Below, piece after piece: positions 9,622 to 18,658 of a stretch of 64,000 bases of DNA. Position 1 is the stretch's first letter; every line of letters starts with the position of its first letter. The notes under the pieces are model-generated. The model had not been told where the DNA came from, did not search any database, and saw only the letters and a program-made list of their open reading frames with translations. The position numbers and the translations under genes were made by a program. The DNA is from an uncultured Roseobacter sp. (GTDB lineage Bacteria; Pseudomonadota; Alphaproteobacteria; Rhodobacterales; Rhodobacteraceae), in assembly GCF_947492555.1 (NCBI RefSeq), contig NZ_CANLNE010000001.1, positions 186,001 to 250,000 of the forward strand. Direction: 5' to 3'.

Positions 9622-11886
9622 ATGAACCAGTGGTTTTCGAAATGGGTTGGATGGGTCCGCGTGATCGCCCTGGTGGGGCTGTTTTTCGGCCTCATCATCC
9701 GTATCGGTGACCCGCACGCCCTGGCAACGCTGCGCAACGCCTCGTTCGATTTTTACCACCAGTCCAAACCCCGCGATCTGACGCCGATGCCCGTGGCCAT
9801 TCTGGATGTGGATGACCGCAGCATCGAGGAGATCGGGCAATGGCCGTGGCCGCGCAGCTACATCGCCGAACTGGTCACCCGCGCGACGGCACAAGGCGCC
9901 GTGGCCATCGGTTTCGACATCATCTTTTCCGAACCGGACAGACTGTCGCCCGCGCAAATCGCCGAAGACAATCCCGACATGCCCGGGGATCTTGCAACGC
10001 GGCTGGCTCAGTTACCGGACAACGACACCAAGCTGGCGCAGGCCTTTGCCGGGGCCCGGGTAATCGTCGGTCAGACCAGCGTGCGTAACGTGGCGGGCAA
10101 CCGGGCGGAAAAGCGCGAAATGGCGGATGCAGCCCACGCGCTCATCGGCCCCGATCCGATGCCCTACCTGATGAAATTCCCCGACATCGTCCAAAACCTG
10201 CCGGCGCTCGAAGCCAATGCCGCAGGCCGCGGGATGTTCGCAACCCGGCCTGATGCCGACGGCGTGTATCGGCGCGTGCCTCTGGTGATGAGTGTGCAGG
10301 GCCAGATCCGTCTTGGTCTCACACCGGAGCTGTTGCGCGTGGCGACGGGGGGCGATCCTTTTGCCGTGCGCACGAATGATGCGGGGATCGAGGGGGTTGT
10401 CCTGGCCCGCCAACTGATCCCAACCGCGCGGGACGGCACGGTCTGGCCCTACCTGACCCCTTCCGCGCAGAGCCGCTATATCTCTGCTGCCGACCTGCTC
10501 CGGGATCGGGTGCCCGACGGGCGATTGGCAGGGCATCTGGTACTGGTCGGCACCTCTGCCATCGGGCTGGAAGACTTCCGCGCCACCCCGCTGGGTGTCG
10601 CCATGGCCGGGGTCGAGATACATGCGCAGGTGCTTGAAAACATCATGGCCAAGACCCTGCTGATCCGGCCGAATTACACCATCGCCGTCGAACTGGTGAC
10701 AACGCTGATCCTCTGCCTTTTGGTCATCATCTTCGCGCCCGCCCTCTCCGCGCGGCTGCTCATTTCCTCGTCCGTGCTGCTGCTGGGCGGCTATGTCGCG
10801 GTCTCCTACTATCTCTTTTACGACAAGCGCATCCTGCTCGACCCCTCTTTCCCCGTGGTCGCCGTAACGACGGCGGTTATGCTGATTTCTACTGTGAACT
10901 ATCTGCGCGAAGAGCGGAAACGCCGCGAAATCCGCAGCGCCTTTGGCCAGTATGTCTCGCCCGATCTGGTGGATCAGCTCAGCCGCAATCAGGGCAGCCT
11001 GACATTGGGCGGTGAATCGCGACAGTTGACCCTGCTCTTCAGCGATGTGCGCGGGTTCACGGCGATTGCAGAGGAATTCCGCGACGACCCCGAGGCCCTG
11101 ACCGGTTTGATGAACCGCTTCCTGACCATCCTGTCCAACGCCATCATGGAGCAGAAAGGCACCATTGATAAATTCATGGGCGACGCGGTGATGGCCTTCT
11201 GGAACGCGCCGCTGGACAATCACGACCACCCGCGCGCTGCCTGCCGCGCCGCCCTGAAAATGATCGCCGATGTGCAGAGCTTCAACAAAGAGCGGCTCAG
11301 AGCACAGAAACGCAAACGTGTCGGTCAAAAACGTCAGCGCACCGAAAAACGGCGGCCCTGGGTCTCGGTGCATAAGATCAACGTCGGGATCGGCATCAAT
11401 ACCGGTCAATGCGTGGTCGGCAACATGGGCAGCGACACGCGGTTCGACTACACCGCCCTCGGGGACCCGGTGAACGTGGCCTCCCGGCTCGAAGGGCAAT
11501 CGCGCTACTACGGGGCGGCGATTATTCTGGGACAGGCCACGGCGCGCGAAGTCATGAATGAATTTGCGGTGCTGGAACTGGATGTGATCCGCGTCGTGGG
11601 CAAGGAGGTACCGGAAACGATCTACGCCCTGCTGGGGGACGAAGCCCTGCGACAGGACCCGCAGTTTCAGCAGCTTTGGGCGATAAACAAGGACATGCTG
11701 GCTGCGTATCGCGCCCAGAACTGGGATCAGGCCGAAGCCCGCCTTGCAAAGGTCCGCACATCCCTTGCCGCGTTGGATATTTCGCTGCAGGACTATCTGG
11801 ACATGTACGCGACACGCATTACCGATCTGCGTGCCGACCCGCCGGGCGCCGATTGGGATGGCGTGTTCTCGTCAACCCGCAAGTGA
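9622..11886 (+). CDS. CHASE2-domain class III adenylate/guanylate cyclase
   Basis: About 754 residues. One N-terminal membrane segment (residues about 10-28) is followed by a periplasmic CHASE2 domain (VAILDVDDRSIEEIGQWPWP near 60), then three closely spaced membrane helices (about 350-430), and a class III nucleotidyl cyclase domain. Catalytic features are visible: metal-binding FSDVRGF, MGDAVMAFW, and the FDYTALGDPVNVASRLE block with the transition-state asparagine and arginine. The product is probably cAMP made in response to a periplasmic cue. An unusual Lys/Arg-rich insert occupies about residues 556-580. ATG at 9622 is chosen because AGGTGG lies eight bases upstream; GTG at 9610 is in frame. 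It sits between an exported FecR/RTX protein and the T1SS, suggesting functional linkage. Confidence 0.85.
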   Translation: MNQWFSKWVGWVRVIALVGLFFGLIIRIGDPHALATLRNASFDFYHQSKPRDLTPMPVAILDVDDRSIEEIGQWPWPRSYIAELVTRATAQGAVAIGFDIIFSEPDRLSPAQIAEDNPDMPGDLATRLAQLPDNDTKLAQAFAGARVIVGQTSVRNVAGNRAEKREMADAAHALIGPDPMPYLMKFPDIVQNLPALEANAAGRGMFATRPDADGVYRRVPLVMSVQGQIRLGLTPELLRVATGGDPFAVRTNDAGIEGVVLARQLIPTARDGTVWPYLTPSAQSRYISAADLLRDRVPDGRLAGHLVLVGTSAIGLEDFRATPLGVAMAGVEIHAQVLENIMAKTLLIRPNYTIAVELVTTLILCLLVIIFAPALSARLLISSSVLLLGGYVAVSYYLFYDKRILLDPSFPVVAVTTAVMLISTVNYLREERKRREIRSAFGQYVSPDLVDQLSRNQGSLTLGGESRQLTLLFSDVRGFTAIAEEFRDDPEALTGLMNRFLTILSNAIMEQKGTIDKFMGDAVMAFWNAPLDNHDHPRAACRAALKMIADVQSFNKERLRAQKRKRVGQKRQRTEKRRPWVSVHKINVGIGINTGQCVVGNMGSDTRFDYTALGDPVNVASRLEGQSRYYGAAIILGQATAREVMNEFAVLELDVIRVVGKEVPETIYALLGDEALRQDPQFQQLWAINKDMLAAYRAQNWDQAEARLAKVRTSLAALDISLQDYLDMYATRITDLRADPPGADWDGVFSSTRK

Positions 11887-13209
11887 TCAGCGTTCGCGCA
11901 GCGCCTCTGCCTGCGCGCGCAGGATCGGTTTGGCCAGATAGGACAGCACGGTCTTTTGCCCCGTCTGGATATCGACCGAGGCGATCATCCCCGGCGTAAT
12001 CGGCAGTGGTTTGTCCTCGGTCCCAAGGTAGGACTTTGTGGTGCGCACGATCACCCGGAAGAACTCCGCCCCATCTTCGGTGGCAATCGTATCCGCGCCG
12101 ATGCGCACAACCTCGCCCTCCAGCGCGCCATAAATCACGTAGTCATAGGCAGAGATTTTCACCGACGCAGGCTCGCCCGGGCTGACAAAGGCAATGTCAC
12201 GTGGGCCCAGGTCCGCCTCGATCAGCAGACTGTCGTCGATCGGCACAATCTCCACGAGAGGCGCGCCGGGTTGTACCACAGCACCAATGGTCGTGGCATT
12301 CACCCGGTTAATCGTCCCGCGCACCGGTGCGCGCAGCTGTGCGCGGGTGACGCGGTCATTGGCGCTGCGCAGGGTTTCCTGCACCACCGCCAGTTCCAAC
12401 TGCAGGATCGCCAACCGCTGGCGCGCCGACAGCACATAGGCAGAGCGCGCGGCATCAATCTGGTTTTCCGCCTCGGCAATTGCTGCCTGCATGCGCGGTT
12501 CCGACGCCCGGCTGACCGCCATATCTCCGTTGAGCTCAGCTAATTTCGACTGCAACCGCAGCAGTTCGATCTGCGGCACCAATCCGCGGTCGAACATGTC
12601 CTGCGTGAGGGCAATCTCCGCGCTCAGCGGCGCAATTATACCTTCCGTTCTTTCGCGCAGCGCCCTGATTTCGCTCAACTCCCCCCGGCGTTGCAGCAGC
12701 TGTGCCTCCAGCACCTGTAGTTCGCGTTTGAGCTGTTCACGGCGGGACAGGAAAACCTCCTGCTCGGCCGCGACGGCCAAAGGAGCACGACCTTGCAGCA
12801 GCGCCGGAAAATCAAGTTCCGCCGCGAATTGCGCCTCCGCCGTCAGCCGCGCGGCTTCAGCGAGAATTGCCGCTTCCCGCTCCAACAACTCCCCGCGTTC
12901 GGCATCGAAACGCGTGTCGTCGATCCGCATCAGAACGTCCCCAGGAGCCACGATATCGCCTTCGCGCACCGTGATGTCACGCACGATGCCGCCCTCGAGG
13001 CTCTGTACCACCTGCACCTGTTGTGAGGGGATCACGCGGCCCGAGGCGCGCGCCGTCTCTTCAATCTTGTAGGTGGCCGCCCAGAGCAGAAAGGCACCCA
13101 GGCCAAAAGCAATCGCCAACAACAGACGCCAGGGACCACCATCGCGCACAGCCGCGCGCGCGCCCGAGATGTTATTGGCAAATTCATCTTCGATGCGGTT
13201 GCCGAACAT
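11887..13209 (-). CDS. HlyD-family membrane fusion protein of a type I secretion system
   Basis: 440 residues. A short cytoplasmic N-terminus, one membrane helix near residues 27-45 (LLLAIAFGLGAFLLWAA), a biotinyl-lipoyl-like half-motif (VVQSLEGGIVRDITVREGD), a long alpha-helical hairpin at about 100-290, and a second lipoyl half (LRAPVRGTINRV) followed by the beta-barrel and membrane-proximal domains. This is the periplasmic adaptor linking the inner-membrane ABC exporter to TolC. It lies three bases after the exporter gene in the order TolC, ABC, HlyD, and its stop abuts the stop of the convergent cyclase gene. Confidence 0.92.
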   Translation of the reverse strand: MFGNRIEDEFANNISGARAAVRDGGPWRLLLAIAFGLGAFLLWAATYKIEETARASGRVIPSQQVQVVQSLEGGIVRDITVREGDIVAPGDVLMRIDDTRFDAERGELLEREAAILAEAARLTAEAQFAAELDFPALLQGRAPLAVAAEQEVFLSRREQLKRELQVLEAQLLQRRGELSEIRALRERTEGIIAPLSAEIALTQDMFDRGLVPQIELLRLQSKLAELNGDMAVSRASEPRMQAAIAEAENQIDAARSAYVLSARQRLAILQLELAVVQETLRSANDRVTRAQLRAPVRGTINRVNATTIGAVVQPGAPLVEIVPIDDSLLIEADLGPRDIAFVSPGEPASVKISAYDYVIYGALEGEVVRIGADTIATEDGAEFFRVIVRTTKSYLGTEDKPLPITPGMIASVDIQTGQKTVLSYLAKPILRAQAEALRER

Positions 13210-13212
13210 CCA

Positions 13213-15417
13213 CTACCCCTTTGCCCGCGCGGCACCCATGGCCCGCAGTTTGTTCAATACATCGTTGCGCGGACCATCCAGCACGGCACGCCCCTGATCC
13301 ATCACGATCAACCGCTCTGCCATGGCGGCCAGTGATTGCCGATGCGTGCAGATGACCATGCCAACGCCTGTCTTGTTCAGCTCTGCCAGTCGGTCGATGA
13401 TCAACGTCTGCATACGCTGGTCCATGGCGTTGGTCGGTTCGTCCAGAAACAGCGTCTTGGGGCGGCGCAGCAACAGGCGGGCCAGCGCCACGCCCTGCTT
13501 TTGCCCCCCCGACAAATGCTTGCCCTGCTCGCCGATGAACATGTCGAGCCCTTCCGGCGCTTCAGCGAGAAACTCATCCATCGCCGCGAAATAGAGCGCC
13601 CGTGCAATCTCTTCATCACTGGCATTCTGCTGGCCGATCACAAGGTTCTCCCGCAGGGTGCCGGTGAAAAGTTCCGGAATTTGAGGCAGATAACCGATGC
13701 CGCGGCGCAGCTCTGCAGGCTCGTATTGCGACAAGGCGATCCCGTCCACCAGCACCTTGCCGCTGTCGGGCCGAAGCAACCCCGCCAGCACCTTACCCGC
13801 CGTGGTCTTGCCGGACCCGACCCGGCCCAGCAAGGCAACGCACTCCCCCGGTGCCACGGTAAAGCTAAGGTCTTTCAGCGCCGGGCGCGCAGCATTCGGA
13901 TAGGTGAGCGACACTGTGTCCAGCGCAAGCGCGCCCTCTTTGACATGCGCGTTACTCTTCACGGCAGAGCCTTGTTCTACCGGCAACGCCATGAACCGGT
14001 TCAGCGCCGCCAGCGATTTAAACGCATATTGTGCGCGGAAAATCGTCTGCGCGATGGTGCCCAGGGGGGCCAGCACCCGGCCAGCGAGGATGTTCGCCGC
14101 GATCAACCCGCCCACGGTGATTACGCCGTCCGAGACCAGAAAAACGCCCCAGACGATGATCAGGACCGACACCAGTTGCTGCACCAACATCGTGCCGTTG
14201 GTCGCGACGTTGGACCAGAATTTGGTGCGGCCGTTGATCCGCGAGGAGGCCGCGACCGCCGCTTCCCACTCACGCTGCATCAGGGGTTCGGCGTTCAGGC
14301 TCTTGATGGTTTCAATCCCGGCCAGCGACTCCACCAGCACCACGTGGCGTTTCGTGGCCATTTGCTGCGCGCGCCCCGCGCTGCGACCCAGCGGCAATTG
14401 CGCAGCAATGGCGATCAACAAGACCACGGGAACGGCAAGCAAAGGCACCAGCGCAATCGGCCCGACGATGAGGTAGAGCGCCGCCACAAATATCCCAATG
14501 AACAGCAGATCAATCAGCGCGACAAAGGTGGCGGAGGCAAAGAATTCGCGCACGACTTCGAAATCGCGGATCGTGCTGGCGATGCCCGCCGCCCCGCCGG
14601 GGCGGTCCAGCAGCCGGGTATTCATCGCCTGCCGAAACAACGTGGCCGCCACTTTCAGATCCACGCGCCGGCCAATGTTTTCAAGGATATTCGCGCGGAT
14701 CGTGCGCATCACCAGATCAAGCAGCAGCGCAATCCCGACCCCGATGGCCAGCGTCCAGAGCGTCACATAGGCGAGGTTGGGGATCACCTTGTCATAAACG
14801 TTCATGACAAAAAGCGGCAGCGCCAGCGTCATCAGATTGAGCAGGAAAGCGGCGACGAGAATCTGCGCCCAGTTCCCCGTGTTTGCCCGCACCGGCGCCC
14901 AGAACCAATGCCCGGGTCGCGGGCCGTCCCGCGCGGTGTCGGGCGACAGCATCGCCCCTGCCCGGTCGGCGCTGCGGGTGACCATCATCAGCTCCGGGCG
15001 GATGTCCTTGCGCAGCTTACGCAACGGAATTTCCTGCTCCAGGATGCCCTGCGCCGGATCGACCACGCGTGCGGTCTTGCCGCCTTCACTTATGTCTTGA
15101 ACGATCAGCGGTTGCCCGGATTTGCGCCAAACCAGAAACGGCAGCGCAATCGCGTCAACCGCCGTAGGGTCGCGCAATACAAGCCGGGATGCCAGCCCGA
15201 TGGCCTCCAGCGCGCGGGCAAGGTCGTGCGGATTCGAGAGCGCGGTCCCGTGCGAAAGCCGTGCCTGCACAGCATCCGCCGAGAACGGTTGGTCAAAAGC
15301 CCGCGCCAGCCATTCAATCATCGCCATATCCGGCGCAGCGCCATCCTTCGGTGGCATGTCGGCCCCCGCAGGGCGCAGCGGTACGGCACCGGCCTCCGTG
15401 CCGCCCTGCAATCTCAT
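13213..15417 (-). CDS. Type I secretion ABC transporter (permease fused to ATPase) with cysteine-less C39-like domain
   Basis: 734 residues. The N-terminal roughly 150 residues resemble a C39 peptidase-like domain but contain no cysteine, so they should bind substrate rather than cleave it, as in RTX exporters. The membrane domain spans about 165-450, and the nucleotide-binding domain carries Walker A GRVGSGKTT near 535, signature LSGGQKQ and Walker B TLFLDEPT. It exports unfolded RTX proteins using C-terminal signals. Its ATG overlaps the stop of the TolC gene by four bases. Likely clients are the RTX proteins at 5539, 41008, 43314 and 63296; this is inferred because no other exporter is seen in the window. 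Confidence 0.92.
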   Translation of the reverse strand: MRLQGGTEAGAVPLRPAGADMPPKDGAAPDMAMIEWLARAFDQPFSADAVQARLSHGTALSNPHDLARALEAIGLASRLVLRDPTAVDAIALPFLVWRKSGQPLIVQDISEGGKTARVVDPAQGILEQEIPLRKLRKDIRPELMMVTRSADRAGAMLSPDTARDGPRPGHWFWAPVRANTGNWAQILVAAFLLNLMTLALPLFVMNVYDKVIPNLAYVTLWTLAIGVGIALLLDLVMRTIRANILENIGRRVDLKVAATLFRQAMNTRLLDRPGGAAGIASTIRDFEVVREFFASATFVALIDLLFIGIFVAALYLIVGPIALVPLLAVPVVLLIAIAAQLPLGRSAGRAQQMATKRHVVLVESLAGIETIKSLNAEPLMQREWEAAVAASSRINGRTKFWSNVATNGTMLVQQLVSVLIIVWGVFLVSDGVITVGGLIAANILAGRVLAPLGTIAQTIFRAQYAFKSLAALNRFMALPVEQGSAVKSNAHVKEGALALDTVSLTYPNAARPALKDLSFTVAPGECVALLGRVGSGKTTAGKVLAGLLRPDSGKVLVDGIALSQYEPAELRRGIGYLPQIPELFTGTLRENLVIGQQNASDEEIARALYFAAMDEFLAEAPEGLDMFIGEQGKHLSGGQKQGVALARLLLRRPKTLFLDEPTNAMDQRMQTLIIDRLAELNKTGVGMVICTHRQSLAAMAERLIVMDQGRAVLDGPRNDVLNKLRAMGAARAKG

Positions 15418-16793
15418 TCGAGCGGCTCGATCGCGACGTTGAAAATCGCGGTTGGATTACCCTTCACGCGGTCCTGAAACCTCGGCTCCAGGGCAATATC
15501 GGCCTTGGCCAATCCAAAGTGCGCCGCCAACAGGCTTTGTGCAGCCAGCGCACGGTAGGTGCTGAAGGCAAGCCCGGCCCGCGCCCCAACCGCTTCGAAC
15601 TCCACGTTGAACCGGGCGCGTTCGACTTCCAGCAGGTCCAGCAAGGTGCGCTTTGCCGCCAGAAATTCGTCACCGTAGACCTCGACGATCAGCCTGTTGA
15701 TGCGGAGCTGATCGTTGAGCTGTGTCACCCGGTCGGCATTTGTCCGGTAGGAGTTCCATGTGCGGGCGGCCAGTTCACGCACGTCCCGCACGGCGACGGC
15801 CTGAAGTGCCATCGCGCGGCTGTTGCGTTCGGCCAACGCGCGCCGTTCCGCCTGTCGACCACCCTGATAAATCGTCCAGCGCAGTCCGATGCCCACCGTC
15901 TCATCCGTGCGCGTGCCGGAAACGCCGTTGCGATTGATATCGCGCACGACGCCGGTATTCAGCGACAATTCCGGGTAGCGGTCCGAGAGCGTCACTTCGG
16001 ACTGAAAGCGCGTCTGATCGATCTGCGTACGGGCAAATTGAACACGATAACTGTTGCGTTCGGCGGTGTTGGAAAGCTGCGCAAGGGACGACGGAGCCTT
16101 GGCCAGTGGAACGCTCATGGCACCGCTTGGTAGACGGCCAATTACCCTTTGATAACGAGCATTTGCATCCCGCAGTGCACGTTCCACATCAAGCTGTGCC
16201 AGTTGAGCAGAGCGGACCCTGTCATCAATTGTCAGTTCGTCACTGAACGGCAGACGCCCACCTTCCACAAGGTCCCGCACGCGGGCCCCGATTTCCTCAT
16301 GTTTGGCGACGTTACGCTCGGCCACAGTCAACAATTGCCGGTGCCTGTGCACATCAATGTAGGCTTCGGTGGCGTTCAGAGCCATGGTCTCGGATGCGTC
16401 CAGCAGACGGAAAATACTACCGTCCACGCGCGCCGCGTTTGCATAGACAAGATTGGCGCGCCGAAACCCGTCAAACAGCACCAGTTCCGCCCGCACCCCC
16501 AGCTGATTGCGAGCCTTGGTGTTGTCATTGTCCGAAACGGACAGGGAATTCGGGTCACTCACCCGCTGCCAGCCGGTTTCACCTGACAGGGTCACTCGCG
16601 GTTCATACTCGCCCCGCAATTGGATCAGCTCATAGGCCGAGGCACGCATTTCAGCCTGCGAGGCCTTGATGGTCGGGTTCGTGGTGACAGCAAAACGCAC
16701 CGCGTCAGACAAAGCTTCGGCGGAAACCGTTCCGGCAAGTACCGAGACAGCCAGACCTGCACAGACAAAATTGCGCATTCGTTTCAAGATCAT
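15414..16793 (-). CDS. TolC-family outer-membrane efflux protein of the T1SS
   Basis: About 459 residues. A signal peptide (MRNFVCAGLAVSVLAGTVSA) precedes two outer-membrane efflux repeats; the first starts with EALSDAVRFAVTTNPTIKAS, a typical TolC opening. It provides the outer-membrane channel and periplasmic tunnel. The start is placed at ATG 16793, after a G-rich stretch (GCGGGTGCGGGGGG); an ATG five codons later is also possible, and the longer frame would need a TTG. It is the first gene of the three-gene T1SS operon. The upstream 150 bases hold GTTAAC-type half sites but no full CtrA box. Confidence 0.9.
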   Translation of the reverse strand: MILKRMRNFVCAGLAVSVLAGTVSAEALSDAVRFAVTTNPTIKASQAEMRASAYELIQLRGEYEPRVTLSGETGWQRVSDPNSLSVSDNDNTKARNQLGVRAELVLFDGFRRANLVYANAARVDGSIFRLLDASETMALNATEAYIDVHRHRQLLTVAERNVAKHEEIGARVRDLVEGGRLPFSDELTIDDRVRSAQLAQLDVERALRDANARYQRVIGRLPSGAMSVPLAKAPSSLAQLSNTAERNSYRVQFARTQIDQTRFQSEVTLSDRYPELSLNTGVVRDINRNGVSGTRTDETVGIGLRWTIYQGGRQAERRALAERNSRAMALQAVAVRDVRELAARTWNSYRTNADRVTQLNDQLRINRLIVEVYGDEFLAAKRTLLDLLEVERARFNVEFEAVGARAGLAFSTYRALAAQSLLAAHFGLAKADIALEPRFQDRVKGNPTAIFNVAIEPLE

Positions 16794-16961
16794 GCCCCCC
16801 GCACCCGCGTACAAAATACTAAAACCAATGACCTTACGTTAACCAACTCGGTCAAAAAAGCAATCTGTCAGGGTTTTACCGGTGACGAGCGACCAAAGCT
16901 GCCGTGCAACCGACCGCATTTGCAGGTGCGTGGCTCGATGCAATTTTCCGCTGCGCAACCG

Positions 16962-17357
16962 TTAGGGTGCAGCCGCGGCCATCAGCCAGAGCCAGATCAT
17001 ACCGACATACGTGAGCTGGTGCAGAGCCTGATCCACACCCGACGCACGCCAATAGGCGGCATCCGCCGGTGTCAGTTTCAAATCTTCAGTATGGCGCCCT
17101 TTCCACCAGTCAATGTGGAAGTGTACAGCCCATTCCAGCAACACGACGGGAATGATGAAGGCGAATGGCGTGCCCACCAAGGCAAACGCCGCAACCGATC
17201 CGACGGCATGCACGCCCGCATGCAGGAACCGCCCAAGGTGCAGGTATTGCCCGCGTCCATCCAGCATCATCTTTGTCTGAAGGAAGTAATCCGCCAGCAT
17301 GTGTTTTACTTGTAAAAGGCACAACAGGATCAACAGTGTGCTGTAACTCACTACCAA
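16962..17357 (-). CDS. DUF3307 family membrane protein
   Basis: 131 residues with three to four hydrophobic segments and the DUF3307 pattern: a KHMLADYFLQTKMM motif near residue 18, HAGVHAVGS in the middle, and EWAVHFHIDWWKGR further on. The function of the family is unknown. A TTG start is used because GGAAG lies six to seven bases upstream; a GTG two codons later is the alternative. It stands alone between the T1SS operon and the agl cluster, transcribed in the same direction as both. Confidence 0.8.
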   Translation of the reverse strand: MVVSYSTLLILLCLLQVKHMLADYFLQTKMMLDGRGQYLHLGRFLHAGVHAVGSVAAFALVGTPFAFIIPVVLLEWAVHFHIDWWKGRHTEDLKLTPADAAYWRASGVDQALHQLTYVGMIWLWLMAAAAP

Positions 17358-17526
17358 GACATCTTCCTTTCACCCCCGGCATCTCAGACACTAATGCCAG
17401 CGGGGATCACCTGTAAATCCGGCAATCTACCAAAAGCCCCTGCAAATTTGCATTTCTCGGCGCAGGAGCAAAAATCTTCCTGTCAGGACGTCGCCGGATC
17501 GGGCGAAATTGAGCGGATTCTAACCG

Positions 17527-18633
17527 TCACGTCCGATAAAGCAGTGACTTACCATTGGCAAAAAGATGCACTTTGGACGGGTCCGCGGTCAATTTCAGGG
17601 TCTGGCCGCGCATATTGGTGTGAATCCCGGCCAGTTTGGCAATCACCGTGTCCGTGTCCCGGCTAGAGCTCGGGGCTTCGAAGTACAGTTGCGTGACCTC
17701 GCCCAGAGCTTCGACAATGGTGACCTTGTCGGCGAAGGCATAGTTGTCGCCATCGGTGGCAATCATGTCTTCGGGCCGAATGCCGACGTTGATCTTCATG
17801 CCCTTATCCGAAGGCTGCGTCGGTACATTCGACTGGAAGGTGCCGCCCCCTTCCGGACAGGAGACGGTGGTGACCTCACCGGTTTCCACGATCTCACCCG
17901 CCAGCAGGTTCATCGCCGGAGAGCCGATGAACTGCGCCACGAACTCATTCTCGGGCTTCTCGTAGAGCTCCAGCGGGCTTCCCACCTGTGCAATGCCCTT
18001 GTTGGCCAGCACCACGATGCGGCTGGCCAGCGTCATCGCCTCCACCTGGTCGTGGGTCACGTAGATCATGGTGGAATTCGGCATGCTCTCCTTGAGCTGC
18101 GCGATCTCGATCCGCGTGGCCACCCGCAGGGAGGCATCGAGGTTCGAGAGCGGTTCGTCAAAGAGGTAGACCTTGGGGTCACGCACGATGGAGCGGCCGA
18201 TGGCCACCCGCTGCCGCTGCCCGCCCGAGAGCGCCTTGGGCAGACGGTCCAGGTATTCATCGAGTTGCAGCACCTTGGCCGCGCGGCCCACCGCCTCGTC
18301 GATCTCCTGCGGGGATTTCTTGGCCAGCTTCAGCGCAAAGGCCATGTTGTCGCGCACGGTCATATGCGGGTAAAGCGCATAGGACTGGAAGACCATCGCG
18401 ATACCGCGCTGTGCAGGGGGCACGTCGTTCATACGGTCGCCGTCGATGGTCAGCTCACCCGCGGTGATCTTCTCCAGCCCCGCGATCATGCGCAGCAGGG
18501 TCGACTTGCCGCAGCCGGACGGCCCGACAAAGACGATCAACTCGCCCGTGGTGATGTCCAGATCGATGTGCTTGAGCACCTCGACGTTGCCGCCATAGGC
18601 CTTGCCCACATCCGTCAGTTTCAGATTGGCCAT
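17527..18633 (-). CDS. aglK: Alpha-glucoside ABC transporter ATPase
   Basis: 368 residues of the MalK/UgpC type. Walker A GPSGCGKST near residue 38, signature LSGGQRQ, Walker B VYLFDEP, switch histidine in YVTHDQVEAMTLA, and a C-terminal TOBE regulatory region from about 240. It energises uptake by the AglE-AglF-AglG system. The ATG at 18633 is preceded by GGGAGGGACAAGGAT. It is the last gene of the aglEFGAK-ordered operon; the order is the same as in Sinorhizobium. Confidence 0.9.
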   Translation of the reverse strand: MANLKLTDVGKAYGGNVEVLKHIDLDITTGELIVFVGPSGCGKSTLLRMIAGLEKITAGELTIDGDRMNDVPPAQRGIAMVFQSYALYPHMTVRDNMAFALKLAKKSPQEIDEAVGRAAKVLQLDEYLDRLPKALSGGQRQRVAIGRSIVRDPKVYLFDEPLSNLDASLRVATRIEIAQLKESMPNSTMIYVTHDQVEAMTLASRIVVLANKGIAQVGSPLELYEKPENEFVAQFIGSPAMNLLAGEIVETGEVTTVSCPEGGGTFQSNVPTQPSDKGMKINVGIRPEDMIATDGDNYAFADKVTIVEALGEVTQLYFEAPSSSRDTDTVIAKLAGIHTNMRGQTLKLTADPSKVHLFANGKSLLYRT

Positions 18634-18658
18634 ATCCTTGTCCCTCCCAAGACGCGGG

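Noticed and set aside
13336-15477. 713-codon plus-strand frame opposite the T1SS ABC gene
   Set aside because: Composition is rich in Arg, Gln and His with no domain; the minus strand encodes a clear ABC transporter.
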